A DNA stretch of 64,000 nucleotides, taken from positions 31,999,678 to 32,063,677 of the forward strand of contig OY987244.1 in NCBI GenBank assembly GCA_963920765.1, given 5' to 3'. Below the pieces are notes generated by a model. The model had not been told where the DNA came from. It was given only the letters and a program-made list of their open reading frames with translations, and did no database searches. Positions 1 to 13,464 of this stretch are shown in pieces (positions within the stretch are counted from its first letter, which is position 1; each line of letters opens with the position of its first letter). The position numbers were made by a program, and so were the translations under genes. This DNA is from Ulota crispa (taxonomy: Eukaryota > Streptophyta > Bryopsida > Orthotrichales > Orthotrichaceae).

Positions 1-2769
1 TTTTCAAGGAGTTCTTTTGAAACTATTGAAACAATTGCATGATTTTTTTGTATTAAGATTCTTGATGTTGAACATTTTATAGGTTATTTTTATTAAAATA
101 AGACATAATATTTATTTGCAATAGAATGGTAAATCAAAGTTCATATGTATGATTCTTGTTAGAAATATTAGTGAATCCCAAATCAAATTTAATATATTAG
201 TCATTTGTATTTGAATTCAAATAGAGTGATTCTGGATTGTGAGATAAAACATCCATATGTTCTTATTTTGCCCAATAAATTATATAGATAAGAATATCAA
301 AATATCCAAGTCTTAAGGCTTATCACCATTATTGAACTTGAAAGGCGTGTTTTACAATTTTATATAAAGGAGGACAATTCAAATTCTGAATAGAAAACAA
401 TGTATACAGTGCTTTGATATGAGATTTAAGGTTTTGAATATAAAAGAAACTAAGTAAAGTGATTAGACATCTAAAGTAAGTATTGAAATTTGTAAGCAAT
501 ATGTTGATGGCTTAGTATTAATTTGTTGTTGACAAATAATGATGGTTGAGACAAGATCATTATTAGTCATATGATGACAAATTCAAGTTTTTTTATGATG
601 TGATTAAAAATTAAAAAGAAAGAAAGAAAAAACATCAATGAGAAATTTGGGCCTTTAAAAAGCAAAAACGCTTCAAAGTTAGAATTGTCTTGTGATTACA
701 TACAATGTTGTTTAGACATCTCGTTGATGTTTTTCAATGGCAACAAATGAACATCGTGCGTATATACATGTACACATGAACGTGTGAAAGTAATATTTTA
801 AGTATAAATTTGAAAGAATGTGTACTATCAAAACACCATACAAAAAATCAAAGAGTATACACGGCATTCTTTTGAATCCATTTTTATATATTTAGCTCTC
901 TTAAAGATACAAGTCAAAACAAAAATACCAAAATACCAAAATCCAAAAATATAAGAATACAAAAATACAAAAAAAAAAAAACCTTTACATGGAAACAATA
1001 ATGTATTTGACAATTATGCACCCATCAATTGATTTTCTAGCTATTTTCATTAGCATCTTATTTAATTTTTTACTTAAGAGTTTCTCAAGTGTTACAAATA
1101 TGCATGAACCTTTTTGGTTAAAAGACTACACACAAAGTATCCCAATAGGATATAAAAGACCTAGTGAAATATTAAAAATACAATTTCAAATTGTAGCACT
1201 TAAAGAAAGTGACTTGTTATCAAACATTTTAGCACCCACAACAAAATGTGCATGCAAAGTTTTTCTTCAAGGGATAGGGATAAGTTTTTCAAAATTCATT
1301 TCTATATTCTTGTGCTTTCTATTGAAGGGTCATCAAATTTGTAGTCATTAATTCTTCTACATGTACCATGTGCAAGTAGGTTATAAAATTTAAGTAAATA
1401 CGTAATTTAAAAGCATAAATTGCACATATCTTCACAAACACCTAATACATCAAAAATACATAACTAGAAACTTAGAAAACAACAAAATAAACTATATACT
1501 ATCTATTTCAATAATGATGTTTTTGATTTGTTATGCTCAGTATAAAATTCACGTCCAACTCATTTACATTTAAGCATGAAATTTTGCTCCAACATGAAAT
1601 TCATAAAATCAATATATGGCAGCTAATTGCTTCCAACCTCAACACACCATCCCAAATGAATTTAAGTTTCTAAATTTAAATATGTTCCTATGTTAATGTT
1701 TCATCCAAAATTGTTTTGAAAATTCAAAATATTGCAAGTCTTTACTTGGTTGAATTGTCATCATCCATTCCTTGAGACTAAACAATGTATGTAAAATAAT
1801 AAAAGTTTATACTTAACCTTTAAACAACATACTTAGGTCCATGGATATTTTGTTCACAAAATCTTTCTTTGTGCTAGAATACCATTGGATTGCTATAACT
1901 TAGGTAGGGGTTCTTCAATTAAGCTAAACGCGCCACTTCCGTCGCACTTATTTGTGGCATCAATTACTTCCATGCTTGCTTGCAATGTCTACACTATAGG
2001 TTTGAAGGAATATTTGATTCTTGCTTAGTTTTGAATGGATTCCTTTTGTGAATTTGTTTTTTGATTGTGATTGGTCATACATCCATGCCCAACCTTTATT
2101 TTTACATTTGGTCCCTTTTATGGTTTAGGTGCTGCTCCACAAGGACCTCAAATATCTTCATAGGAGGTAATTAAAACATCTTGCCTAAACACATGATAAG
2201 GAATTCCTCTCAACAATTCTCATTCTCTTTACATATTTCCAAAATATCAAGGAATTTACTTAATGTTTTTTAAATTGATTGTTGTTTGCTAAAATGTAGT
2301 GTGACACAAATTCTATTAAATCATGTATCTATGCTATCATGTGGATATCCTAAATTTCTTTCTTATGACCAATCTACTACTTGTAAAGTGATATTGTTTG
2401 GATATCAAAAATATTGAGTCAATATGGATGAAATAGTTGCCAAACACACCATCTTCATCAAACACTAAATTACCCAATCACATATCTATATTCCTCATGA
2501 TCATCAACCCTTAACTGTTGTTTTTTTCTTTCTTTTGTAGGGTTTGCTTTTAAACCTTTCTTGATAAACAAGTTTGTAAACCCATTTAGCAAGCAAAATG
2601 AAGTCTAATAAGCAGTGTTTCTATGCTCCCATCCCATGTCATCTCTTCCATCCAATCCCTCCATCCCATGCCCCCATCACACCGCCGGTAACACTAGTCA
2701 ATACTGACCAAACAAATAGGTCGCAGTGTGAGTTTTTTTATTAGTTATAGATTTTTGTCATACATTTTA
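1..2769. other. AT-rich gene-free DNA
   Basis: No exon-like open frame with splice sites or a recognisable protein motif is visible on either strand. The open frames here (for example 989-1351) are low-complexity and show no family resemblance. The stretch contains A/T-rich runs (about 960-982) but no clear terminal inverted repeat. I see nothing functional that I can support. Confidence 0.6.
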
Positions 2770-3403
2770 GGGAAAATTTCATGAATACCCCTAAAGTTTG
2801 CAATATTTACATTGATACTTGTTTTTTCAGAAATTACACAAATATCCTTGGATCTTCATTTTTTAGGCATTTACTTGTTGTGCTTGTACTTTCTCCATGA
2901 CCAATGTTGAAGAAGGAAATGTAACGAAACAAAAAAGAAACAACGTGCCCATAATAGAAGAAGGGAAGTGACATATACAACAAAACAAACGCTTAAAATT
3001 TTGGTCCAAGAATATTTGTAAATTTTTTGAAAAAGCATGGGTAAGGTAGGAACATCCATAAGTGTTAGTTTAAGGGTTTTGAACATGATGACTATTAATA
3101 AACATCTAGCAAATTATAGGATCATGTTATGAACAAAAATATAATGAGTTTGCACCTTCAAATGTATTATTTGGATACTGTGAGAATAAGCTGTGAATTT
3201 TTAAAGAGCAAATTGTCATTGTACCCATAGCCAACACTAAGGTTTCATGTTCACATGGTATACATCCTTGTAATTGCATTTATTTATTTCTACAGATTTT
3301 CCAAAATTTTAAAGTGCCGATTATGGGAACACTAAAGCTTATGGATGTTCCTACCTTATCTACGTAAACATTGCAAACTTCGGGGTATCCATGAAATTTT
3401 CCC
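2770..3403. mobile_element. Outer inverted-repeat element with a nested TAAGGTAG element
   Basis: The left end begins GGGAAAATTTCATGAATACC (2770). The right end is its imperfect reverse complement, ending GGTATCCATGAAATTTTCCC (3403). The arms continue inward over about 40 bp as a region including TTTGCAATATTTAC and GTAAACATTGCAAA. A TAAGGTAG-type element at 3042-3358 lies inside it. A partial relative of the right arm occurs near 26370-26425, so the outer sequence is a dispersed repeat. No target duplication is clear. Confidence 0.6.
3042..3358. mobile_element. TAAGGTAG-family TIR element (MITE-like)
   Basis: The ends are a perfect inverted repeat: TAAGGTAGGAACATCCATAA on the left and its reverse complement finishing in CTACCTTA on the right, about 21 bp each. 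The element is 317 bp and has no coding capacity. The ends match those at 37651-38063 closely (both begin TAAGGTAGGAACA). This fits a non-autonomous DNA transposon derivative. The superfamily is not certain. Confidence 0.75.
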
Positions 3404-4933
3404 TTCAAATAGGACATTTGGCAAGGAGGAGGGGCACTGCAACCTTGAAAGCCCGACTGTGGATGCACCCATCCCACCACCCAGCACCATCAGAGTCGGT
3501 ACAAGTGCCACAGCTGCACGCAGAGACAAGGCGAGTAGCGGGCAGCAAGGCAGGGCAGTGAGCCGGGCAGCGACGAAAGAACTGCCTCGTGGTCGGGCAG
3601 CCCGAGCCAGGAAAAGAAAGTCCCGCGCGGTGAAAGTCCAAATTGCGGGTGTCGTATGCGACGCCCACCGGGCCTGACATGCAAGCAGCGCCCGCGTCTC
3701 CCGCACAACCAGCCTCGCTCGCTCGCTCGTCTCCCGCTCACGCTCACCCTCACGCCTCACCATCGCAGCAGCAGCAGCAATAGCAGTAGCGGCACCATCG
3801 CCCCCATTCAGCCAAGCCATTCAGGCCAGTCCAACAACACGTTCCATCATCCGGGCCTGACTCTCATCCTGGCCTGACCATCGCGATACACAACGTAGAT
3901 TCACATCATCATCATCATCATCATCAGGCTCCATTCAATTCCCCTACATTCTGTCGAGCGAGGGGTTCACGTCTCGGCCCTTCCCCTCCCGTCCCCACCC
4001 TCGCAGCGCAGCACGTTGTTACTCTGGTGCAGGAGCAGGAGCAGGAGCGAGAGCGAGAGCTCTGAAGTGTCTTTTGGATGAGTTGTTCGGAAGGGGTGGT
4101 GCGGTCACTGGGTGATGTGATGATGCCCCCGGACGACGACGACGACGACGAGCATTGCCACAGCATCCCCTCCTTCTTCTTTTTCTGGCTCGTTCCCGCT
4201 TTCGCACTCACATGGCCACATTGGTCATCGACTGCTGCTGCTGCTGCATGCCAGGGCGAGCTCTGACGAGCCTGTTGTATCTTTCTCGTCTGTCGCTTCA
4301 TCAGTTTGTTTGCAGGGGGTGGAGTGAGATGGGTCGGACGGGGGGTGGCCGCCGCTGCTGCTGCTCGCCTTTGAGCCCCTCCTCTTCCACCCTCCATAGC
4401 TCTCCGGCCAGTGGTGGGATGGGGTGGCTGTCTTCCCGCTCAATATGACAGGGCTTGTCCGTGGCACCGGATCTGTGGAGGGCTGAATTCTTGGTGGTTG
4501 GAAGGGCGTGGGACGTAGGCTTTGTTTTTTTTGCCCTGTTTTGGCACGAGGGAGTTGGCAATCGAAGTAGAAGAAGGGTTGATGTTGATGTTGTTGTTGT
4601 GTGGGTAGCCTTGATTTGTTTGATTTGGGGATGATGCTCCTTCTTGGGACGATTGGAGGGAGCATGGGGTGGTGTGTCTTCGTTATGATCTGGTTGTAAA
4701 CCGACCCTTTTGCTGTTTCTTGGCAAGCTGGCATTTCCGATTGCGGGTGGAGTACACTGGTGGTATAACGATGGAGTAGCCAAAAGGGGTGGCTCCTATG
4801 TGAGCACACAATAGTACCAGGCATTCGCAGGAAGGCGTGGAATATAGGGTCGTAGAAACACAAGCATCGCAAGTATCACAGGCTGCTGCCCCTTGTTTCA
4901 TTTCTCTCGATCTTAGTTTCCAAGCAAGTGAAA
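3404..4933 (+). promoter_or_regulatory. GC-rich promoter/5'UTR region of the CPP gene
   Basis: Base composition switches abruptly from AT-rich to GC-rich at about 3430 and stays so up to the start codon at 4934. It holds triplet runs: CAG near 3765-3790, ATC/CAT near 3905-3925, GAC near 4133-4152, and CTG near 4229-4246 and 4353-4365. Open frames run through it on both strands, but they are low-complexity and match no family I know. The simplest reading is a CpG-rich promoter plus a long 5'UTR, possibly with an untranslated exon. The transcription start is not determinable from sequence. Confidence 0.5.
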
Positions 4934-7900
4934 ATGATGACCAGGGGAAGCAAAACGGCGGCCGAGAAGGTTGTCAGAGAATCAGAGAGCGGCCCTGACT
5001 TGGGGTCGCCCGATAAACGAGAGTCCATCCCGCCCGTTACTGATATGCAGGTGTGTACCCAATTCACCCTCACGACTGATTGCTGTAAATTTTGTGCCTC
5101 GGCAAGACAATGTCGGTCACTATGACCCCCTGCCACAGACACGGGCGAGGTCGATCGTACGGGCATGGGTGCCATTCGATCCTCACCACGTGTGGCATTG
5201 ATAACACTTCGGCAATTGCCCACATGTGCATTGCAATGGCACACAAATGTTGGGCGCAAACCTGCTTGATGATGATGATGCACTTGCTCTGAACGGAACA
5301 CATGCGAAGGTATTCTGCTCAGTCCAGTGGAATTGATGAGTGTGCAGGATTCCCCTTTGTTCAAGTACTTGTGCAACCTGTCGCCCATCAAGCCTGCGAA
5401 GTCGGTGCACCATGCACAGACTTATAATGAAATGACATTCCCCCCGGAGCCTCGCGTCTTTGCATCTCCACGCAGCAGCTCAAGAAGGTCTTCGACGAGT
5501 TCACTGAAGAGGTGTGTGTCTGTCGCCTTAATGCGTGTTGGTTTCTGATCTGATTCCTCTGAGTCTTTATGTCACTCTAACTATGTATGTGTGTGCCATT
5601 TGATTAGGGTTGTGGCTGCTGAGCGCTTGTCCGCGCAAGCTCAAGCTGAAGGTCGAGAAAGCCTCGGATGGCATCCCACTGCCACAAACTCCAGAAGTAC
5701 CATCTCTGACAACGCACCATCGCCATCTCCGCTGAACAGACGTTCTGAGGACCATCACCAAGTGACGCCCTGCTCAAGGAGGCAACAAACGGAGGAAATG
5801 CCTGCGTCGCAATCTCACAGCGCCAAAAACGAGAACGATGTTTACGGGGTTGAGAACCTTGTTGGTCAAGGAATATTCGCCATGAACTCCTCACAACTGA
5901 ACCCGAATTCCACCTCGGATCGAACAGCAGCAACTGCGGCCAGCTTCCAAACTCAATTCACAGATTATGAGCAACTGGAGCCTTCTGTTTCCGCAGCGAT
6001 GACGAGGTGTGCTGATGATGATGACAAGGGTGAAAAGGCAAGGAATGAGCGCTTGGATTTGGCGGAAAGAAGGCAATCCACGTCTAGTTTAATTTCGCAG
6101 ACCATTGACTGTGTGATGCCAAGTCAAGAGTCGAAATGTTTAGAGCCCAGACGCATTTCTATGACATCTAGCTCTCACAACGAAGACCATGGATTGAACT
6201 TCAGTCCCATAGCGAAAGGAAGTCCCGAACTGGATCGTGATACGACAGCCATGGCATACTTTCTCGCTGGAAACCGAAACCTAGGACAGGACAACGGAGA
6301 CGATGAATGGTCAGAGGATTCAAGTGAGGTGGTTATTTCAGGATTGCCATTGCGACCTACACCTGGATACTCTGACAATCAGTCTAATGAAGACGCTGGG
6401 AACCAGGAAAATCACGGTCTGGATCCCATGGGTTCTCAGTCTGGACTCGTTCTCTCCGCCGAGGTCAGACAGAACACAGGCTCAACCATCTCAAGAACTG
6501 AACTTTTCTCTCAAAGGGTACGATAGTAACAACCCCATCTGCATACATTTTCATGCTTAAACGACAGCCTCATAATCGTTGTCTAGATTCCAAACTTCTT
6601 TTTCAGGGATCTGTTCATTTGTTTTTCCTGAATGTCGTACATTTCAATACAAATTCTTTCGTACGTAGATAGTCGCAGCAGCGCTGAGCTCACGTGTCAT
6701 TGCATTCTCTGCAGACCGATACCACTGGACAGCGGGGAATTAGAAGACGGTGTCTCGACTTTGATGCTTCTGGAGCAAGAAGAAAAAGTCTTGGCAGCAT
6801 GAGCGGTAGGAAATCCCTAGGAAGCAGGCTTAAGGATTGCAGTGGAACCACTGTGACTGATGACAACAACAACAACAACAACAACGACGCACCGTCAGTC
6901 ATTGGCGAGGGAACACCTGCGATTTCAGATACAGTTGCAAGCCGAGTGCTAACTCCTTTGAGTAATTTTCCAAATGCCAATGATTCTTCGAGGATAGAAT
7001 CCGATTCCGACACACATTTCAGGGGTGAGTTTCAAAAACCTATTATATATGAACACGGTATTTGATTTCTGTTTGCATGTTATACCAATTCTATAGCAGG
7101 TGGAGGTAATATTTAACCTAGCGAAATAGCGAGCATGAACGAAATGGGAGTGCCCAGCAATTCATCTCAAGAGCACAACTTATGTTTTGTTTATTGTGTG
7201 AGGGAGCAGGAACCTCTGTATGTGGAGATACTCCTGTGGCCATGACTAGGATGCAACAACACACTAGCAGCAGCTCGTACCAGAACAATATGGAGACTTT
7301 GAAGGCAAAAGCAGGGACAGCACATACTCGGAAGTCGCAAAATCCTGTAGTAACCCCTCCAGAAGGTGTAAGACGGAGTCCCCGCACGCGAGCTTCTGGG
7401 ATTGGGCTTCACTTGAATTCACTGACTAGCGCGATGTCTTTCAAGCGGGATCAGTTGTCCACCGGAGGAGAAAGCTCTAAAGGAGTTCTGGCAACAGTTT
7501 TAGGATTACAACCTCTGGCCTCTGCTAGCCCGAAGGAAGACTTATCTGGTGAAGGCTTAGCAGGCATGGGAGGATATCCTGCAATCCCCATCCAAAGCTT
7601 CAATCCAGGAATGGCATCCATGAGGAATCAGATGGAGATGAACAATGCTGCTGACGATTCCTCTCTAGGTAACAGAAGAGTCAATCTCGCCACTTCCGAT
7701 TTCAGGTCTCTCAACATCGAGAACCTGGCGCCCTTGGAAGAGACGTTATCGTTGACTCCGCTTGCGAATTTGCCAGGGCTTGTTAGTCCTCATGGACAGA
7801 AACGATCCCAATCGCATCAACAAGAGTTGATCCAGCAAGGAGAGGAGGAGGCTACTGATGATCTTTTGGACAGCCCGCGAAGCAAAAGAAGACGGTGAGT

Positions 7901-10768
7901 TGCATGTTAGATGTGTTTCTATACCGACGTTGTCAGTAAATAGCCTCCTGAGACTACTGACATAGACAAGTTAACCTTCCACAGCTCTGCTTTGAGAGGT
8001 GGAATAGTGCAATTCGGTCATTCATATGCTCTACTACTATCTAACCTGGCATTGTCTTCCAGGCTGTCCAGGCGGAAATCCACCGTGTCTTCCCAGAGTG
8101 AAAAATCAGGAGATGGGTGCAAACGCTGCAATTGCAAAAGATCCAAGTGTCTAAAATTGTAAGTTCGTCCTTATTTTCAAAACTGTAGTGTATCTACTTC
8201 GGACTTCACTGTGTTGTTACCTTCTGCTGGCGTAGTGCTTGGTTGGGCTCGCTCTTTTTAAGAAGCTATTTTTCTGATACTGGCTTCTGATATGGTGATT
8301 CATGTGCTGTTTTGCAGGTACTGTGAGTGCTTTGCTGCGGGTGTTTATTGTGTAGGTACATGTGCATGTCACGATTGCTTCAATAAACCTGAATACGACG
8401 AGACAGTTCAGAATACCAGACTGCAAATTTTATCCCGTAATCCGCTGGCATTTGCTCCTAAGATTGTTCAGGCTGCTGAGTCCTCTCCCATTCCTGGGGT
8501 AAGTTGGAGCCTATGTTATGCTTTATCTTCCCTTTAACTGCGGTATTCATTCGTTTTTCGTGTGTATGTTCATGCACGGTATCCTCTTAGCTTACCGATT
8601 ATGGTGCACTTGTTGTGCAGGATGAGGCTCTGGACACTCCAGCCTCGGCCAGACACAAGCGCGGTTGTAACTGCAAAAAGTCTCTTTGTCTTAAAAAGTA
8701 CTGCGAATGTTATCAGGTACGTTCCGTCAACTCCGCCCATTTTTTGAGATTCCTGTCTTTATTGTGGAGTAAATTGTTTTCTTGGATGGAAACTTAACGA
8801 AGTGCTGTTATTTTGGACAGGCTGGTGTTGGGTGTTCCGAAGGATGTCGGTGTGAGGGTTGTAAAAACATGTACGGTAGGAAAGAAGGTCCGTATCACTC
8901 CATTCCATGACCTCTCCATTCTCTATCGCCTCTGATTAGTAGTAAAGCTCAGCTCTTTGGGAATGGAAAGAACTGAAGGTGTTGTTTTATTCAATTCACT
9001 TCCCGTTCCGTTTCATTGTCATAAGTCAGAAAAAAATAGACAACAATTTATTGTAAACGAATCGCATTAGCAGGTGCTTAAACGGAATCTAGATGACTTC
9101 ATTATCTTCATCTTTGTTGTCCTTTATATATTCAAATTACAGCAGACCCAAATTTGAATTACCAGATACTTTTAATTTCTAGTGACTGCATGAAACGAAA
9201 TCAACTATGAAAGGTTTGTATCTAATGGTATCCCGGGCATATAATTTCTCGTACCATTATAGTGACTAATCTACCAGGTCATCGAGCTGAGATCATGTCC
9301 GGTGTAGGAAGTGCAAAGAAATGCTGCTGTGTCAGAATGTTTTGATAGCCAATAATTCACGACTAGTTTCTCACCTGGCTTTGATTCGCAAATACAGGGC
9401 CGGAGGAGAGTGAGGCAAAGGAGGGAGAACAGCAGGCCAACTCCTCACTGGATGAATCTCACGCCGAAGACCCTATCGAGTTGCTTAATAGGATGAGCGG
9501 AAAATCTGATCGACTTCGTGATTGTGCAAAGCCAAATCTATCCCCAATCACCCCGACTTTTGAACACGACGGGTACTTGACCTTGCACCAGTAATACACT
9601 TTATATGTTTTTTCTAGTGCTAAATTTCCAGCCAGAACTGCCTTGACTTAATACTTTTTTCATTAATTGCATTACTCGTGTATCTGGTACCCCGATGTTT
9701 GAGACATTAGCAGTGTTACAACTGGCACATTCTTTGAAGTTGTTTAGATCCTTATTGGTATTTGCTTCGCTGTATTGAAACTTGCAGACTTGGGCGGTCG
9801 TTGCTCAGCGTGAGATCTACAGGGCGCAAGCGGAATTCTTTTGATGAGCATTCCCCATCTCCTTTAGCTCAGCCTTCGTCAAGGCTGTCTAACACCTTGG
9901 ACTCTTTCCATCTAGTGCCTTATCCTCAAGGTGACACAGACTTCTCTATGAGTGGAGCGGGAGATTCACCCATGACGACCCCAACGTTTGCACGAATTGG
10001 TCATCTCTCCCCTCGCTGGGAAGGTCTGGGTGACATTTGCACTCTCACTCCCTTACCACTGGCTCCATTGCGTCCTACACCGGGTTCTTCCTGTATAACA
10101 AATGAACGACCTGGTGCTTCTCCGGCCTTCAGTAGCCAGATGACTGAATCTCCATACCATGCAGCGTCCTCGACAAGTACGCACCATCATGCATCTTCAA
10201 GGTATGATGCACTTCTATCACTTTCACTTTGTATGTTAAAAAGCTTTGATTGTGAGATTTGTTGGCAGTAGATCCACCGAACTCTGAAATTAAACCACGT
10301 TGTTGCTCCCTTGGCAGAAATTGGTCGCCGCATTCCCCAAGGTTCAGGCAGCCGGCTCCACGATCACCGTCCCGGTTCGACACTCCTCGCCAGGCCCAGT
10401 TATCCAACATAGACCAGGGCCATCCCGTACAATTTGCGCCCTCGATGCAGCCGTCGCAGCTCTCAGGGAAGAACCTCCAAAGTGAACTGGAGTCGGTGAA
10501 GATGGGCGCAGACGACGACGAAACTCCGGAGTTTCTGAAGTATCAAGACGGAATGGGTTCCCCGAGCCGAAGTACCGTGACGAAGTCAAATTCTCCGAAG
10601 CAAAAACGAGTCACACCACCACGTTGTGGAGGGAACAACAGGGAGCAAGCTTCCTCTCGAGATGGCAGTAGCTCTGATGCTGCTCCTGGACTCAAAAATG
10701 CTATAAAGTTCATCCTGCAGGCACTCCCGACAATGCCGTCTGCCTCTCCCTCCTTCCCGAATGGCTGA
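4934..10768 (+). CDS. TCX: CPP family protein (TSO1-like, tesmin/CXC domain)
   Basis: Twelve exons join in frame: 4934-5050, 5348-5511, 5608-6517, 6715-7024, 7210-7894, 8063-8158, 8318-8498, 8621-8716, 8821-8887, 9398-9572, 9788-10201, 10318-10768 (3666 nt, 1221 aa). Visible motifs are the plant CPP N-terminal motif [16 protein letters not shown] (residues 40-55), RRRCLDFD (about 408), GIGLHLNSL (about 563), a first CXC repeat with [18 protein letters not shown] (about 747), the hinge RNPLAFAPK, a second CXC repeat with [17 protein letters not shown] (about 835), and a C-terminal KFILQALP block. In this family the two cysteine-rich repeats bind zinc and recognise CHR-like TTTGAA/TTYAA DNA; relatives act in MuvB/DREAM-type complexes controlling cell-cycle and reproductive genes. 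It is far longer than Arabidopsis TSO1 (about 700 aa) because of low-complexity Ser/Asn-rich linkers. The start was chosen because exon 1 (39 codons) is phase 0 and feeds directly into the conserved motif. Confidence 0.95.
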
Positions 10769-13456
10769 CATCTCCCTCGCCATGCCTCCACCGATTTTCG
10801 TAAGTATCCCAACGCTGCAGGATAAAAAGGAAAGCCATGAGTCCCATTTTTGACTACTTTTCGCCTGTACTTTCCTGTACAGACTCTCTATTAGATTATG
10901 GAAACTTTGAGCACAAAAAAATTGGCTTTGGCCACTTGTGCTGCAAGCGGACTATTTATCTGCCGTAACCTCCCTTCAAAATGCCTAACAGAGGCAAACG
11001 AACAGGTGGTCTTCGTAGCCAGTATAGTATGTGATGAGTCGTGAACATGTCAGACCTTTAGTACTCTGGTTTCTATTTCATTGCATGTTTCTAGATGATG
11101 TTGGTCGTTGAATCACTGCAATGTTTCTCCCTGTTTGAGAGATGAGAGAGATGAAGATGCAAGACTTGGTTAAGGTGACACTGAGCTGGGGCTCGATAGT
11201 GAAGTGTGATTATTATCATCATGTACTTTGGAGCTGTCCTTGTTGCCCTTGCACCTACTGATGCTTGACCTTCTTCTCTGCGCTTGTTTACTGTCTTAAA
11301 CTATTGCACGTCGAGCTAGTCCTTGCTTTCGATTTGACTACATGTGTTCATATGTACCTATATTTAGTTGATTGATTCCTGGGCCATCGTGTGGAGACAG
11401 TCCAAGACATTGTTCTTGTTGCTGATTTTCTACTTTCAACCATAAATGTTCAGATTGTAGCTTTGATTTGGATAAAGCGTCAGCTTTTGTGTGCATTTTT
11501 TTGTAGCTTTTGTGGACGGGTTTGTGTAGCTTTCGTGGACATTTTCTGTAGCTTTTGTGTGGAATCTGTACAGCTTTTTTGCGGCTACGTTTGTGGTGCT
11601 TTTCTTTTCTAGTGGTTCCCTTGCTGCTTGCTTAGTATTAGCATAGTAGGATTTATCGAGGTTTCCTGAAAAGACTGGAGAGTACTTCTGCATGCTTACC
11701 CTGTATAGAAATATGACGATCTTAATACTAATTTTTCAAAGAAAAATGAAGTCGGTAGTTGCCAAAACCACACTGTAAGAGTTTTTTTTACACGTACGTT
11801 TTTTCTGATTAATTTCTCAATACATTTTCTGTCATTTTAGAATTATTTTCTGTTTACCCTGCTGTTGTGTAGTTTGATGTATGCCTTCCAATATACTGGA
11901 ATGTTTGTAGAGAGGGTGACAAGATAAAGCTAGCAACACAGCCTCAACCCAATTCGATATTCTTTCATTATACCCCTTGTGAAACCACTGTTGAGCTGGA
12001 AAAACCGCTTTCCATAGATATTGACTAAAAAATAAGATTCGATTGGGGTTTTTGTTGTAAGGAGCTTGCTATCGAAGATTTGAGATAGAGTTCCTAGAAA
12101 CAATGTACAAGGTGTCATGATTGATTTAAAGTACGTGTTTTACCACCCTTTATTGTTGTCGAAAGGAAGACAACAGTTTATAAGTTCTGCCCTAGAAAAA
12201 TAAACAAAATTGTATAAGAAGTCAATTGTTCTTACAATGATTGCATCCAAAAGCTTCAATTGCAATCTTTAGTACGTCCTTGTCAGCTCTGACTTGGCAC
12301 TCTAAAATCTTTCATGGGTACAAAATATCAACATGCATTTTGTGTGAAAGGATGTTTTTACAAGTGCAATATAAAAAACACCCTATCTTAACTCAAATAT
12401 CTTTATTTTTCAAACAGTCCACTTAATTTGTGGGCAAACAGTCTACTTAATTTGTCAATTTCAACAAGACTTGTGTTGTTCACAAAATGTAGTATGGACA
12501 TTACATGCTTAGGTTTCATACAAAATTACAAGAACCTAGCTAATTTGGTAAATCAACAACCAACATATGCATGTTCAACATGGCAAAGTTTCTCTAGACC
12601 TATAAAGAGGAGATCACATGTTTTATGAGACCAGTTTCTACAATGAATGAACATTGCAAGCTAGTCTTCTTCACAAATTCATAACGAGAATCATACATAT
12701 ATTACTCAAGTGGCTAACATGATGGTACTTTACATGTGTTAAAAAATTAAACCTAACACTCTCCTATTCATATGTTTTTAAGCTATAGAAAAAACTTGTT
12801 GTAAGTTACATTTGTGAACTTGGAGGTTTCAAACATAAAATAAAATAAATTTAAGGAATTCTTTTTTTGCAAAATCAATAGGTTTCACATGCAAAAATGC
12901 AAATACAAATGACTAAATCAAACTTTTTTGTGCACCTAGCAAGGTGTGCAAACATATAAACACGCGTACTTTTGAGTGATGGCCCTTTCCATTGGATAGT
13001 TGGACGTGTTTGGGTGAGAATGTTTTTGTCTTCTTCCTTGACGTGGGTCCTCCAACACGCTTTTGAAATGAGTCTCTCAAACATATTTGGAATGCGTCGT
13101 CAATAAACTATTCTCTTAAATGATGCATTCTCCTATTACAAGCAACCAATGAAAAGGTTCCATGTATGACCTCAAAAAGTGGTAGTAATGAAGCAAGACC
13201 TTCATGGTGGTGGGGTTTTGAAACATTCTTGTATTTTAAATTTTTGTTTGTAATTTTTAATTCATATACATTCGTGTGATGCATCTTGCCAATGAGAATG
13301 AAATTTCTAGTAACGCACTTAGAACAATGTTCATGGTTGACAGAACAATTGTTGAACGTGCCAATGAGAATGAGGCATGAGAAACAAGAAGCATGGGCCC
13401 TCTTGTATGAGAAGGAAAAAGGGGAAAGGACAAAACAAACCTTAAAACTATTGTTA
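10769..13456. other. 3' flank of the CPP gene, then gene-free DNA
   Basis: The first several hundred bases after the stop codon have intermediate GC and are probably 3'UTR. The end of the transcript cannot be fixed. A stretch at 11490-11590 repeats a GTAGCTTT-TGTGGA-like phrase. From about 11900 the DNA is AT-rich, without conserved coding signal, RNA gene or clear inverted-repeat element. Confidence 0.5.
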
Positions 13457-13464
13457 ATAATTAA

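Noticed and set aside
4225-4872. 215-codon minus-strand frame opposite the CPP 5' region
   Set aside because: It is low-complexity (Ser, Pro, His, Gln), driven by triplet runs, with no splice context or motif. It is better explained as GC-rich 5'UTR/promoter.
5591-5607. Translation of the CPP exon at 5608 starting from an upstream in-frame codon
   Set aside because: The bases before 5608 are intron with an ATTAG acceptor. The phase-2 exon 5348-5511 supplies the missing codon part and the conserved N-terminal motif.
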